In this document: piece after piece, positions 16,229-24,072 of the stretch
How the letters are laid out: every line of letters begins with the position of its first letter
Numbering within the stretch: position 1 is the first letter of the stretch
Assembly: GCA_023667345.1 (NCBI GenBank)
Contig: JAMPAF010000014.1
Coordinates: forward strand, 1 to 48,989
Origin: Clostridiales bacterium
GTDB lineage: Bacteria; Bacillota; Clostridia; Christensenellales; Borkfalkiaceae
Length of the DNA: 48,989 nucleotides
Direction of reading: 5' to 3'
Made by a program: the position numbers and the translations under genes
Notes under the pieces: generated by a model
What the model saw: the letters and a program-made list of their open reading frames with translations, nothing else
Databases searched by the model: none
What the model was told of the DNA's origin: nothing

Positions 16229-18877
16229 ATGGCAAAAAAGTATTGCTACCTTTTTACCGAAGGTAATGCAACTATGAGAAATCTGTTGGGCGGCAAGGGC
16301 GCAAACCTTGCGGAAATGACCAATATCGGTCTTCCCGTGCCTCAGGGTTTCACGATTTCAACCGAGGCTTGCACCCAGTACTACGAGGACGGCAGACAGA
16401 TTAACCCCGATATCAAGGCGGAAATAATGACCTATATCGAGAAGATGGAAAAAATCTGCGGCAAAAAGTTCGGTGATAAGGAAAATCCTCTCTTGGTTTC
16501 CGTTCGTTCGGGCGCGCGCGCTTCCATGCCCGGCATGATGGACACTATTTTGAACCTCGGCTTAAACGAAGAGGTCGTAAACACCATAGCCGCAAAGTCG
16601 GGAAACCCCCGCTGGGCTTGGGACTGTTACAGAAGATTTATTCAGATGTTCTCCGACGTCGTAATGGAGGTCGGTAAGAAATATTTCGAAAAGCTTATCG
16701 ACAAAATGAAGGCTGAAAAGGGCGTTGAATTCGATGTCGAACTCGACGCGGACGATTTGAAAAAGCTTGCCAACCAGTTCAAGGCGGAGTATAAAGCACA
16801 GCTCGGCAAAAACTTCCCCGACGACCCGAAAGAACAGCTCTTCGCGGCGGTTCAGGCGGTATTCAGAAGCTGGGACAACCCCCGCGCAAACGTTTACAGA
16901 ATGGACCACGATATCCCTTATAGCTGGGGCACCGCGGTAAACGTTCAGATGATGGCGTTCGGCAATATGGGCGACGACTGCGGCACGGGCGTTGCGTTCA
17001 CGCGTAACCCCGCCACGGGCGAAAAGGGTCTTATGGGCGAGTTCCTGATGAACGCGCAGGGCGAGGACGTCGTTGCGGGCGTTCGTACTCCCATGCCCAT
17101 AGCTAAAATGGCGGAGGTGCTCCCCGACGTGTACAAGCAGTTCTTAAAGGTTTGCGACACGCTCGAAAACCACTACCGCGATATGCAGGATATGGAATTC
17201 ACTATCGAGCAGGGCAAGCTGTATATGTTGCAGACGCGTAACGGCAAGCGTACCGCGGCAGCGGCTATCAAGATTGCGTGCGATTTAATCGACGAGGGCA
17301 TGATTTCCGAAAAGGAAGCTTTGATGCAGATTGACGCGAAGTCGCTCGATATGCTTTTGCACCCCCAGTTCGACCCCAAGGCATTAAAGGAAGCCGACAA
17401 GAAAAACGTCGTCGGCAAGGGCATTGCGGCTTCCCCCGGCGCGGCGGCGGGCTCCATCGTATTCACGGCGGAGGACGCGGTTGTCGAGGGCAAGAAGGGC
17501 AAGAAGGTCGTTTTGGTACGTCTTGAAACCTCGCCCGAAGATATCGAAGGTATGAAGTACTCGCAGGGTATTCTGACCGTTCGCGGCGGACAGACCTCGC
17601 ACGCGGCGGTTGTTGCGCGCGGCATGGGCACCTGCTGCGTATCCGGTTGCGGCGAGATTAAGATGGACGAAGAGAACAAGTGCTTCACGCTTGCGGGCAA
17701 GGTTTATCACGAGGGCGACGGCATTTCGCTCGACGGCTCGACGGGCAATATCTACGATTGCGTTATTCCCACCGTTCCCGCAGACCCCAACTCGGGCTAT
17801 TTCGGCAGAATTATGGAGCTTGCCGACAAATATAAGGCACTCGGCGTCAGAACCAACGCGGATACCCCCGCGGACGCAAAGCAGGCGGCGGCGTTCGGCG
17901 CGCAGGGCATAGGCTTGTGCCGCACCGAGCACATGTTCTTCGACCCCGCGAGAATAGGCGCTTTCCGCGAAATGATTTGCTCGGACAGCGTTGAAGAGAG
18001 GGAGGCGGCGCTCGCCAAAATCGAGCCCATGCAGCAGGCGGACTTCGAAGGACTTATGGAAGCTTTGGAAGGTCAGCCCGTAACCATACGTTTCCTCGAC
18101 CCTCCTCTTCACGAGTTCGTACCCACGGACGAAGAGGACATCGCCGCGCTTGCAAAGGCGCAGGGCAAGACGGTTGCGCAGATTAAGCAGATTATATCCG
18201 ACTTGCACGAGTTCAACCCCATGATGGGACACCGCGGTTGCCGCTTGACGGTAACCTATCCCGAAATTGCCGTTATGCAGACCAACGCGGTTATAAAGGC
18301 GGCGATTGCAGTGCAGAAGAGGCACAAGAACTGGAAGGTCGTTCCCGAGATTATGATACCGCTTGTAGGCGAGGTAAAAGAGCTTGCTTTCGTCAAAAAG
18401 ACGGTCGTCGAAACGGCGGACAAGGTTATCAAGGCGTCGGGCGTAGACCTCAAATACGAGGTCGGCACCATGATTGAAATTCCCCGTGCGGCTTTAACCG
18501 CCGACGAAATTGCGAAGGAAGCGGAATTCTTCTGCTTCGGCACCAACGACTTAACGCAGATGACTTTCGGCTTCTCGCGCGACGACGCGGGCAAATTCCT
18601 GCCTTCGTACTATTCGGGCAAGATTTACGAGAGTGACCCGTTCAGCCGTCTCGATACGGTCGGCGTCGGCAAGCTTATGGAAATGGCTGTTAAGCTCGGC
18701 AAGAGCGCAAGGGAAAACTTGCACGTAGGCATCTGCGGCGAACACGGCGGCGACCCTTCGTCGATAGAGTTCTGCCACCAGATTGGTTTGAACTACGTTT
18801 CCTGCTCGCCTTACCGTGTCCCCATCGCAAGACTTGCGGCGGCGCAGGCGAATATACGGTGTCCAAGGTCCAAGTAA
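16229..18877 (+). CDS. ppdK: Pyruvate, phosphate dikinase
   Basis: An 882-aa, full-length enzyme that interconverts pyruvate + ATP + Pi and PEP + AMP + PPi in the cytosol; in anaerobic Firmicutes it usually serves PPi-linked glycolysis. The N-terminal nucleotide-binding domain begins FTEGNATMRNLLGGKGANLAEM and contains SVRSGARASMPGMMDTILNLG. The central phosphohistidine domain has GGQTSHAAVVARGMG with His458, and the C-terminal PEP-binding barrel has LCRTEHMFF, MMGHRGCRL, FGTNDLTQ and the catalytic GICGEHGGDP (Cys836). Strong RBS AGGAGG. It is monocistronic between a sigma-A promoter and a terminator. The last residues (IRCPRSK) differ slightly from the usual Ala-rich end. Confidence 0.97.
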   Translation: MAKKYCYLFTEGNATMRNLLGGKGANLAEMTNIGLPVPQGFTISTEACTQYYEDGRQINPDIKAEIMTYIEKMEKICGKKFGDKENPLLVSVRSGARASMPGMMDTILNLGLNEEVVNTIAAKSGNPRWAWDCYRRFIQMFSDVVMEVGKKYFEKLIDKMKAEKGVEFDVELDADDLKKLANQFKAEYKAQLGKNFPDDPKEQLFAAVQAVFRSWDNPRANVYRMDHDIPYSWGTAVNVQMMAFGNMGDDCGTGVAFTRNPATGEKGLMGEFLMNAQGEDVVAGVRTPMPIAKMAEVLPDVYKQFLKVCDTLENHYRDMQDMEFTIEQGKLYMLQTRNGKRTAAAAIKIACDLIDEGMISEKEALMQIDAKSLDMLLHPQFDPKALKEADKKNVVGKGIAASPGAAAGSIVFTAEDAVVEGKKGKKVVLVRLETSPEDIEGMKYSQGILTVRGGQTSHAAVVARGMGTCCVSGCGEIKMDEENKCFTLAGKVYHEGDGISLDGSTGNIYDCVIPTVPADPNSGYFGRIMELADKYKALGVRTNADTPADAKQAAAFGAQGIGLCRTEHMFFDPARIGAFREMICSDSVEEREAALAKIEPMQQADFEGLMEALEGQPVTIRFLDPPLHEFVPTDEEDIAALAKAQGKTVAQIKQIISDLHEFNPMMGHRGCRLTVTYPEIAVMQTNAVIKAAIAVQKRHKNWKVVPEIMIPLVGEVKELAFVKKTVVETADKVIKASGVDLKYEVGTMIEIPRAALTADEIAKEAEFFCFGTNDLTQMTFGFSRDDAGKFLPSYYSGKIYESDPFSRLDTVGVGKLMEMAVKLGKSARENLHVGICGEHGGDPSSIEFCHQIGLNYVSCSPYRVPIARLAAAQANIRCPRSK

Positions 18878-18920
18878 TAGTGGATATGTAAGCAATATTA
18901 CACTATATATTGTAAATTTT

Positions 18921-18955
18921 AAGCAGATGACTAAATTGGTCATCTGCTTTTTTAT
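18921..18955 (+). terminator. Terminator of ppdK
   Basis: An 11-bp stem AAGCAGATGAC / GTCATCTGCTT (18921-18931 with 18939-18949) is followed by TTTTTTATTTT. Confidence 0.9.
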
Positions 18956-19019
18956 TTTAGATAAAAAAATTACACTTTAGTAACTATCAAAACACAATCT
19001 GTTCCTGTGCTAAAGCAAT

Positions 19020-19160
19020 ATGAATAGCGAGTATTTTTACATAGTAAAACAGGCAGGCGATAATGCTTATTTAAAAATAGTAGTGAATTTTAATTCGGTA
19101 ATTATTCATATTATAATATTGTATTATTCAATTATAATTCGGTTAAACTATATATTATAA
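19020..19160 (+). pseudogene. Vestigial ORF in the element remnant (46 aa)
   Basis: It starts MNSEYFYIVKQAGDNAYLKI, which looks like a genuine coding start, then degenerates into Ile/Tyr-rich sequence from AT-rich DNA and stops. No RBS is visible. It is read as the 5' stub of a gene cut off by deletion; chance ORF content of AT-rich DNA is the alternative. Confidence 0.25.
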
Positions 19161-19174
19161 TATGAGGTCTAACG

Positions 19175-19237
19175 ATGGAAGCAGTACTTGAAAAATTGAA
19201 GTATTATATAGAAGGAAAAGGGGCTCACTATATATAA
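19175..19237 (+). pseudogene. 20-codon 5' stub before the VirB4 fragment
   Basis: ATG 19175 follows GAGGT and gives MEAVLEKLKYYIEGKGAHYI then TAA. Immediately after, in another frame, the VirB4-like sequence begins without a proper start. It looks like a truncated gene start at a deletion junction. Confidence 0.3.
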
Positions 19238-19239
19238 GC

Positions 19240-20307
19240 TTGCTTGCTTGGATAAAACCCAAAGAAATTATATTCCACGCAAACAAATACAAGATAGACG
19301 GAACGGAAGCCGCGGTTTTGGCGGTATCGGATTATCCCTTGCGAGTTAAGAACGCTTGGGGAGCAGGACTTTTTAATATACCCAACACTAAGGTTGTAAT
19401 GCACGTTAAACCCGTAGATAAGTTTAAGGCTATCCGCCGCATAGACAAGTGTATAGGTGAAATGGAAACTAAGCAAATCATATCGGAAAAAGCAAGCGAA
19501 GTAAACAGCGCGGAAACGCACAGGGCAACTATGGACGAACTTTTGAACGCGTTGCAGACGGAGAACGAAACGTTGTTCGATGTAACGCTAACCGTAACAG
19601 CATATAACTATAAGGACAACGAGAACTATAAAAAGAACGCTCGCCGTTCTATGCTTACGGGCAATTTCAGACCGTCAACGCTTTACGGTTTACAAATCGA
19701 AGGTTTCAAGTCGGCAAGCGTTTCTCCTATATCAACGCTCAAAAGTCAGGAGCGCGGTATAAACAGTTCAAGTCTTGCCGCGGCGTTTCCGTTTGTTCGC
19801 ACTTTCGTTATGGACGATGGCGGTATTATGCTCGGTGAGAACAACAAAAACGGTTATCCGTTTATCTTTAATATTTGGAAACGCGGCAATCTGTATCAGA
19901 ACTCAAACGCTTTCATAATTGGTAAGTCTGGTTCGGGAAAATCGTTTTTCCTTAAAAACCTTATTTTAAACGAATGGACGAATGGAACGAGGGTGATTAT
20001 GCTAGACCCCGAAGCGGAATACCTTGCCTTAACACGCAACCTTTACGGCAATGTTATAAACGTGGGTAACGCGAGAGAGGGCAGAATTAACCCTTTCCAT
20101 ATATATAAAATACTAACCGAGGACGGAACGCCCGCCGAGCCGAGAATAACTTTTAATACGCACCTTAAAATGTTGGAGAGCTTTTTCAAAATCGTACTTG
20201 CGGACGCGCCGTTGGACGTAATAGAGCTTATCAATAATATGGTTGTGGAAACTTACGAAAGAATGGGTAGTTGGAAAAATCGTGCCAAATACAGAGTTGG
20301 ATTTTAA
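19240..20307 (+). pseudogene. Truncated VirB4/TraE-type conjugation ATPase
   Basis: The readable part (355 codons) covers the N-terminal and first ATPase section of Firmicutes ICE VirB4/TraE proteins: WIKPKEIIFHANKYKIDG, then NTKVVMHVKPVD, ARRSMLTGNFRPSTLYGLQ, FPFVRTFVMDDGGIMLG, Walker A IIGKSGSGKSFFLKN (from about residue 228) and VIMLDPEAEYLALTRNLYG. The true N-terminus is missing (only a TTG is available) and the sequence breaks after VVETYERMGSWKN. The C-terminal half with Walker B is lost, where full proteins are 600-800 aa. In a type IV secretion system this ATPase powers conjugative transfer. No other transfer gene remains, so the parent element is dead. Confidence 0.85.
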
Positions 20308-20467
20308 GTGGTATCTCAATTTGTTTCCACATAAAAGAGAAGAGGAATTCAGTGAAGTGTTTAACTTTAAAATTGACTTTCAGATGGCGCGTGATTACAG
20401 AAAACTGAGGAATGAAATTTTGCGTCCAAATCAATGGCACGATTTGACTGTGCGAATATTGATATAG
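20243..20467 (+). pseudogene. 3' fragment of an unrelated gene fused to the VirB4 remnant
   Basis: From about 20270 the frame reads VGKIVPNTELDFKWYLNLFP, then KREEEFSEVFNFKIDFQMAR and ends NQWHDLTVRILI. The composition is protein-like and unlike VirB4. It has no start of its own, and overlaps the VirB4 frame only at the break. The 'KIVP..WYLN' start faintly recalls the C-terminal tails of large serine recombinases, but this is weak. It is followed at once by a terminator, as a true gene end would be. Confidence 0.4.
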
Positions 20468-20468
20468 C

Positions 20469-20497
20469 AAAAAGACCGATTTTAATTCGGTCTTTTT
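20469..20497 (+). terminator. Terminator after the element remnant
   Basis: An 11-bp stem AAAAAGACCGA / TCGGTCTTTTT (20469-20479 with 20487-20497) continues into TCTTTT. Confidence 0.85.
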
Positions 20498-20579
20498 CTT
20501 TTATATAAAAATACAGCCAAGAATGTACGAAAAATACAAAGTATTTAAATACTACAAATAAAATTATATGTTCAACTTA

Positions 20580-20607
20580 TTGTATTTTTGTAGTTTTATG
20601 GTACAAT
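20580..20607 (+). promoter_or_regulatory. Promoter of the small accessory gene cluster
   Basis: TTGTAT (20580-20585), a 16-nt spacer and TACAAT (20602-20607). It lies about 40 nt before the first small gene. Confidence 0.55.
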
Positions 20608-20648
20608 ATATATGAAAGATTAAGATAAAAAGCTTTATGAGGCATACT

Positions 20649-20891
20649 ATGGAATATAATAGTTCAAGAAAGATGGCAATTGATTTGCGTGACAGGATTG
20701 ATGATTTTATTTCAAAGAATATAAACCGTCAAGAGCTTGCTGATTTCATTCGTGAGATATTGACAATTGAATTAAATAAAAAGAAATTATTTAGGGTTAA
20801 AGGCTTGTCGGCTACCGTGGAGACGGTGCTCGGGAAGGCCAGATTAAGTTTATTTAGAGAAATTTTAAATGAATTAGGCTATGAGACCTAA
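20649..20891 (+). CDS. TIGR04540-like small protein
   Basis: An 80-aa protein. ATG 20649 has GAGG 6 nt upstream; an in-frame ATG at 20637 would add 4 residues without an RBS. The pattern (AIDLRDRIDDFISKNINRQEL..IREIL, then KLFRVKGLSATVETVLGKARLSLFREILNEL) resembles the small clostridial TIGR04540 family, whose members are often carried by mobile elements and have no known role. Composition is AT-rich, unlike the chromosomal genes on either side. Not certain without a profile search. Confidence 0.6.
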   Translation: MEYNSSRKMAIDLRDRIDDFISKNINRQELADFIREILTIELNKKKLFRVKGLSATVETVLGKARLSLFREILNELGYET

Positions 20892-20959
20892 AACGGTTTG
20901 ACTATTATTGCAGATTAAATTATAATTTACCTATATCGTTCTACAAAAGGTTGTTAATT

Positions 20960-21448
20960 ATGGCAAATGATAATGAGCTTGAAAATGTGCCGGATGGAGA
21001 TCCTGTTGTAAATACTGAAATTAATTCGGATACCCAAAATAATGTTGGCGAGTCACCGACTAAAAGTATTCAATTAAATGAATTGGTAATATGGCTAATT
21101 GGTTTAATAGTTTTTATTGTTCCATATGTAGTCGTTATTAGTAAGGTGCATGATTGGAACAAGTCGTTCGGCGAAATGAGTTTATTTTTAACTTATATGG
21201 GGTTTTTAGTGTCACCTTTGTGTGCTACTGTAATGCATCTAAAAAAAAGGAAAAAAGGTTTTTCTTTGACAATTTTCTCCATGGGGGTAGCTTTTATAGC
21301 ACTTTATTGCGTTTATGAAGGTGGTTATGTGCCGCTTGCAATAAAAATTATCAATAATGTAAGTTTAGTCGCAACGATTGCAATATCTTTGACTGTATAT
21401 ATTTTAATTGATAAACAGACAAGGAAAAAATTAAAAGTGACGAACTGA
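20960..21448 (+). CDS. Four-TM membrane protein of unknown function
   Basis: A 162-aa protein starting at ATG 20960 with AAAAGG 9 nt upstream. A hydrophilic acidic N-terminus (about 45 residues) precedes four membrane spans: LVIWLIGLIVFIVPYVVVIS, SLFLTYMGFLVSPLCATVM, SLTIFSMGVAFIALYCVY and VSLVATIAISLTVYILI. The tail is basic (KQTRKKLKV). No family recognised. It is AT-rich and sits with the next two genes in a short-spaced group, so a shared cargo function is possible. Confidence 0.7.
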   Translation: MANDNELENVPDGDPVVNTEINSDTQNNVGESPTKSIQLNELVIWLIGLIVFIVPYVVVISKVHDWNKSFGEMSLFLTYMGFLVSPLCATVMHLKKRKKGFSLTIFSMGVAFIALYCVYEGGYVPLAIKIINNVSLVATIAISLTVYILIDKQTRKKLKVTN

Positions 21449-21468
21449 TTGAGAGGAGTAAATTGATT

Positions 21469-21807
21469 ATGAAATGGGAAATCATTGTTTTGATATTATT
21501 AGTAATTTCTCTTGGGATTACTATGGGTTTTATAATTGCCAACATAAAAAGAAATAATTTAAATAAAGAAAATAAATCAGCGAAAGCACACATAGCAACT
21601 GAAACTTTAAAATCGAAATTCAGCGTGAATAGCGAAATTGGCGAAATGATTGATACAATCCAGTTGTGGGAATTAACAAATAGCGGTGAAGTCCCTACCA
21701 AGGAACAAGAAGAAGCGGAAGCTGAAGCGTATTCTAATTATTTAAAAAGTGATATGTGTATAAAATTAAATAGATTTATGGAGGGGCATGATGGAAGCGG
21801 CTCTTAA
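21469..21807 (+). CDS. Small bitopic membrane protein, unknown
   Basis: A 112-aa protein. ATG 21469 has AGGAG 10 nt upstream; the in-frame TTG at 21463 is too close. One N-terminal membrane span (IIVLILLVISLGITMGFIIA) is followed by a charged cytoplasmic-type region with KEQEEAEAEAYSNYL. It overlaps the next gene by 17 nt, so the pair is probably coupled. No family recognised. Confidence 0.7.
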   Translation: MKWEIIVLILLVISLGITMGFIIANIKRNNLNKENKSAKAHIATETLKSKFSVNSEIGEMIDTIQLWELTNSGEVPTKEQEEAEAEAYSNYLKSDMCIKLNRFMEGHDGSGS

Positions 21808-22375
21808 AGAAGTTAAAGCACTTTATGGCTCCTATGATTCAATCATTAAAGAGATAGATAGTGAGACGATTGAAAATCGATTTAATAAAATACTATCCAG
21901 TATGGAAAAATTCATTGAGAGCAAGGATACTCAAGATGCATTATTCATTAATACTCGTATTTTATTAATTGCAATTCTTGATAGTTTTACAGATCTTAGT
22001 AGATTAAAGTCTTTTCATCAAATTAGTGAAGTAAATACCTTTAAGGAGAAGGCGTATGAAAGTGCGTGGATTTTAAGACGCAAACCTATACAATCAAAAA
22101 GTAAAACTGTTGATGCAGATTATATCAATGAAAAATTTGTTTATTCGTACTTAATGTATTTTTTAATGGATGGAAGAAATTCTGTAAGTGATGCGAATTT
22201 TTTGGCTGAAAATAATCAAAAAGAATATAATCTCGCTATAAAAGGCTTTTTAAACACATTACTATATTATTTAAAATTTAGGGATTGTAGTCCTCAAGTG
22301 CTAGAATTGATGTTAATGGCGTTTAAAGCAGGTGAAGTTATAAAACAAGTGGAAATTGAAAAAAAGATTCAGTAA
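21791..22375 (+). CDS. Soluble helical protein of unknown function
   Basis: A 194-aa protein. ATG 21791 follows GGAGGGG (21780-21786); an ATG at 21788 is directly adjacent. The sequence is helical, Lys/Glu/Ile-rich and without membrane spans or recognisable motifs (MEAALKEVKALYGSYDSIIK at the start, LMLMAFKAGEVIKQVEIEKK at the end). It is the last gene of the AT-rich accessory group and coupled to the bitopic protein upstream. No function can be assigned. Confidence 0.65.
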   Translation: MEAALKEVKALYGSYDSIIKEIDSETIENRFNKILSSMEKFIESKDTQDALFINTRILLIAILDSFTDLSRLKSFHQISEVNTFKEKAYESAWILRRKPIQSKSKTVDADYINEKFVYSYLMYFLMDGRNSVSDANFLAENNQKEYNLAIKGFLNTLLYYLKFRDCSPQVLELMLMAFKAGEVIKQVEIEKKIQ

Positions 22376-22429
22376 TAATGATTAGACATTAACTAAAATC
22401 TTATCGCCCCTGTTTGCAACACGTTTGCT

Positions 22430-22530
22430 CAGGCAAACATCAAAAACCCGAGGAAGTAAATATTATTACTGCGCCGCCTCGCTTATTTAAGCGGCAGCGC
22501 AGGCAAACATCAAAAACCCGAGGAAGTAAA
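22430..22530. repeat. Two 31-bp direct repeats flanking a hairpin
   Basis: Two identical 31-bp copies, CAGGCAAACATCAAAAACCC continuing to GAGGAAGTAAA, lie at 22430-22460 and 22500-22530, with a 70-bp period. The 39-nt spacer contains a hairpin around CGCTTATTTAAGCG. They lie exactly where the AT-rich accessory region gives way to chromosomal-type sequence, so they may mark an insertion edge; other copies are needed to tell. Confidence 0.7.
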
Positions 22531-22549
22531 ATTAAGGTAAAACAAATTA

Positions 22550-22587
22550 ACAAGGCTTGTTCCGTTAAGGGATAAGCCTTGTTTTGC
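22550..22587 (+). terminator. Hairpin terminator at the right edge of the island
   Basis: Stem ACAAGGCTT / AAGCCTTGT (22550-22558 with 22575-22583) followed by TTTTG. It closes the transcript from the accessory genes. Confidence 0.6.
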
Positions 22588-22608
22588 GTAAAGCGGTACA
22601 GCCGTTAT

Positions 22609-22638
22609 TGACAGTGGCGGGGGTAAAGTGTTACAATT
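22609..22638 (+). promoter_or_regulatory. Promoter of the ASCH-domain gene
   Basis: TTGACA (22609-22614), an 18-nt spacer and TACAAT (22633-22638). AAGGGCGGG precedes ATG 22671. Confidence 0.75.
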
Positions 22639-22670
22639 ACTCTCGGAAATGAACTATAAGGGCGGGAAAA

Positions 22671-23861
22671 ATGAAATACGAAGTAATCGGCTGGACGTAT
22701 TGCGGCGACCAAGAATACCCGCAACATGAATGCAACACGGCAAGCGTGGAGGCGGCGATAGCCGTGGAAATACGCGAACACGACTACTGCTTCGGCGGCG
22801 ACAGGCACGAAGAGTATTGCCCCGTGCTCAACGACGGCACGTACGTTAGTTTTTCCTGGCGCGGCTGGGGCGGCGTGATGGCGCGTGCGCGCGGCGCTTC
22901 AAGCGAGGACAGAATGGCGTATGCGCTATACTATATGGACACGCTTATCGAACCGAAGGCGCGCAAATACCCCGAGTACCTCGGGGTCGAAGAATATCGC
23001 ATTGTACCAAAGGATTTGCTCAGCGAAATTTTCAAAATGCACTTAACGGGCGATATGTTCCAAGCCGTCAACGCGGGTACAAAGACGGTGGAGGCGCGCC
23101 TTTTCGACGAAAAGAGAAAGCTGGTCGATATAGGCGACTATATCAAGTTCATAAACGCCGATGACGAGAGCCAAAGCGTTTTAAGGCGGGTCACGGGAAT
23201 TGAGATAGACGAGTCTTTCGTGGATTTGTTCAGCCACTGGGACGTAGACGGGAATGGCAAATGGAAGGAGTGTGCGCGCTATTCCCCCGAGGCTTTGGGC
23301 TCGCCCGCGGGGTCGGGCGTAAAGGCGATGGCGAAGGCTATGCGCAAGTACTATACCGCGGCGCAGGAGAAGAAATACGGAGTGATAGCCTTCAATCTCG
23401 AACAACCCGCGCACCGTTTGAACGTTTGCCTCGAAGTGTGGACGGATACTGCCTGTTGCTACGAAATGCAGGCGGAACGGCTTAAAGACCCCGAGCTCAC
23501 CGACGAGGCGAGAGAGGAGTTTTTATGTAAAAGCTGCGACGGCGACTATGCCGAAGATGCGCTCGGCGAAATTGCGGACGGGTTCGTGCGGCACGGCAGC
23601 CGTTTTTGGTACGGAAAAAACGACGTATACAATGCGGACGTGAACGTTATGATACGCGAAACGCTTAAAGGACTTGCAGGCAAGGAAGCGGCGTTGAAGG
23701 ATATGAACCGAAATCTGTGCGCATATATATCGCTCGAAATTTACGCCGTTATAGTCAAAAGCCCGCGGGAAGAGCCCCCGCGCCTGTCGTTAGATGACGA
23801 TATAGCGGAGTTTTTGCAAAAATCGGGGATAAAGCTGAATATAGAAAGCCGCGAAATTTAA
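22671..23861 (+). CDS. ASCH-domain protein with additional N- and C-terminal regions
   Basis: A 396-aa protein. Residues about 120-245 form an ASCH (PUA-like, RNA-binding) domain: MHLTGDMFQAVNAGTKTVEA, then LVDIGDYIKFINAD, VLRRVTGIEID and the closing YYTAAQEKKYGVIAFNLE. Residues 1-110 form a compact module (KYEVIGWTYCGDQEYP, a WRGWGG motif) of no recognised family. The C-terminal 150 residues (LNVCLEVWTDTACCYEMQAE, a CKSC pair) are also unrecognised. Stand-alone ASCH proteins act as RNA-binding regulators or nucleases; this three-part arrangement is unusual. Base composition matches the chromosome. It has its own promoter and terminator. Confidence 0.75.
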   Translation: MKYEVIGWTYCGDQEYPQHECNTASVEAAIAVEIREHDYCFGGDRHEEYCPVLNDGTYVSFSWRGWGGVMARARGASSEDRMAYALYYMDTLIEPKARKYPEYLGVEEYRIVPKDLLSEIFKMHLTGDMFQAVNAGTKTVEARLFDEKRKLVDIGDYIKFINADDESQSVLRRVTGIEIDESFVDLFSHWDVDGNGKWKECARYSPEALGSPAGSGVKAMAKAMRKYYTAAQEKKYGVIAFNLEQPAHRLNVCLEVWTDTACCYEMQAERLKDPELTDEAREEFLCKSCDGDYAEDALGEIADGFVRHGSRFWYGKNDVYNADVNVMIRETLKGLAGKEAALKDMNRNLCAYISLEIYAVIVKSPREEPPRLSLDDDIAEFLQKSGIKLNIESREI

Positions 23862-23919
23862 ACGTTTGCGGATTAAATTCAATAAATGACAAATTCAGAA
23901 TAAAAGATAAAATTCAGAC

Positions 23920-23958
23920 AGTCCGCGCGGCAAATTTTGCCGCGCGGACTTAATTTTT
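23920..23958 (+). terminator. Terminator, GCCGCGCGGC family
   Basis: A long stem AGTCCGCGCGGCAA / TTGCCGCGCGGACT (23920-23933 with 23937-23950) followed by TAATTTTT. Same core as at 234, 31170 and 35343. Confidence 0.85.
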
Positions 23959-23991
23959 CACATATTTTTTATCGAAAAAATAAAATTAATT

Positions 23992-24021
23992 TTGTTTAAT
24001 ATGCAAAATCTGTCATAAAAT
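23992..24021 (+). promoter_or_regulatory. Likely promoter of the RHS gene
   Basis: TTGTTT (23992-23997), an 18-nt spacer and TAAAAT (24016-24021). AAAGGAG precedes ATG 24073. Confidence 0.5.
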
Positions 24022-24072
24022 GCGGGTATGTATATAGCAAACATATGTTTTATTAAACAAAGGAGAAAAAAT

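Noticed and set aside
17384-18325. 313-codon minus-strand open frame inside ppdK
   Set aside because: ppdK is unambiguous here; the antisense frame has no recognisable motif or RBS.
22430-22530. CRISPR array
   Set aside because: Only two repeats, a hairpin-forming spacer and no cas genes in the window.
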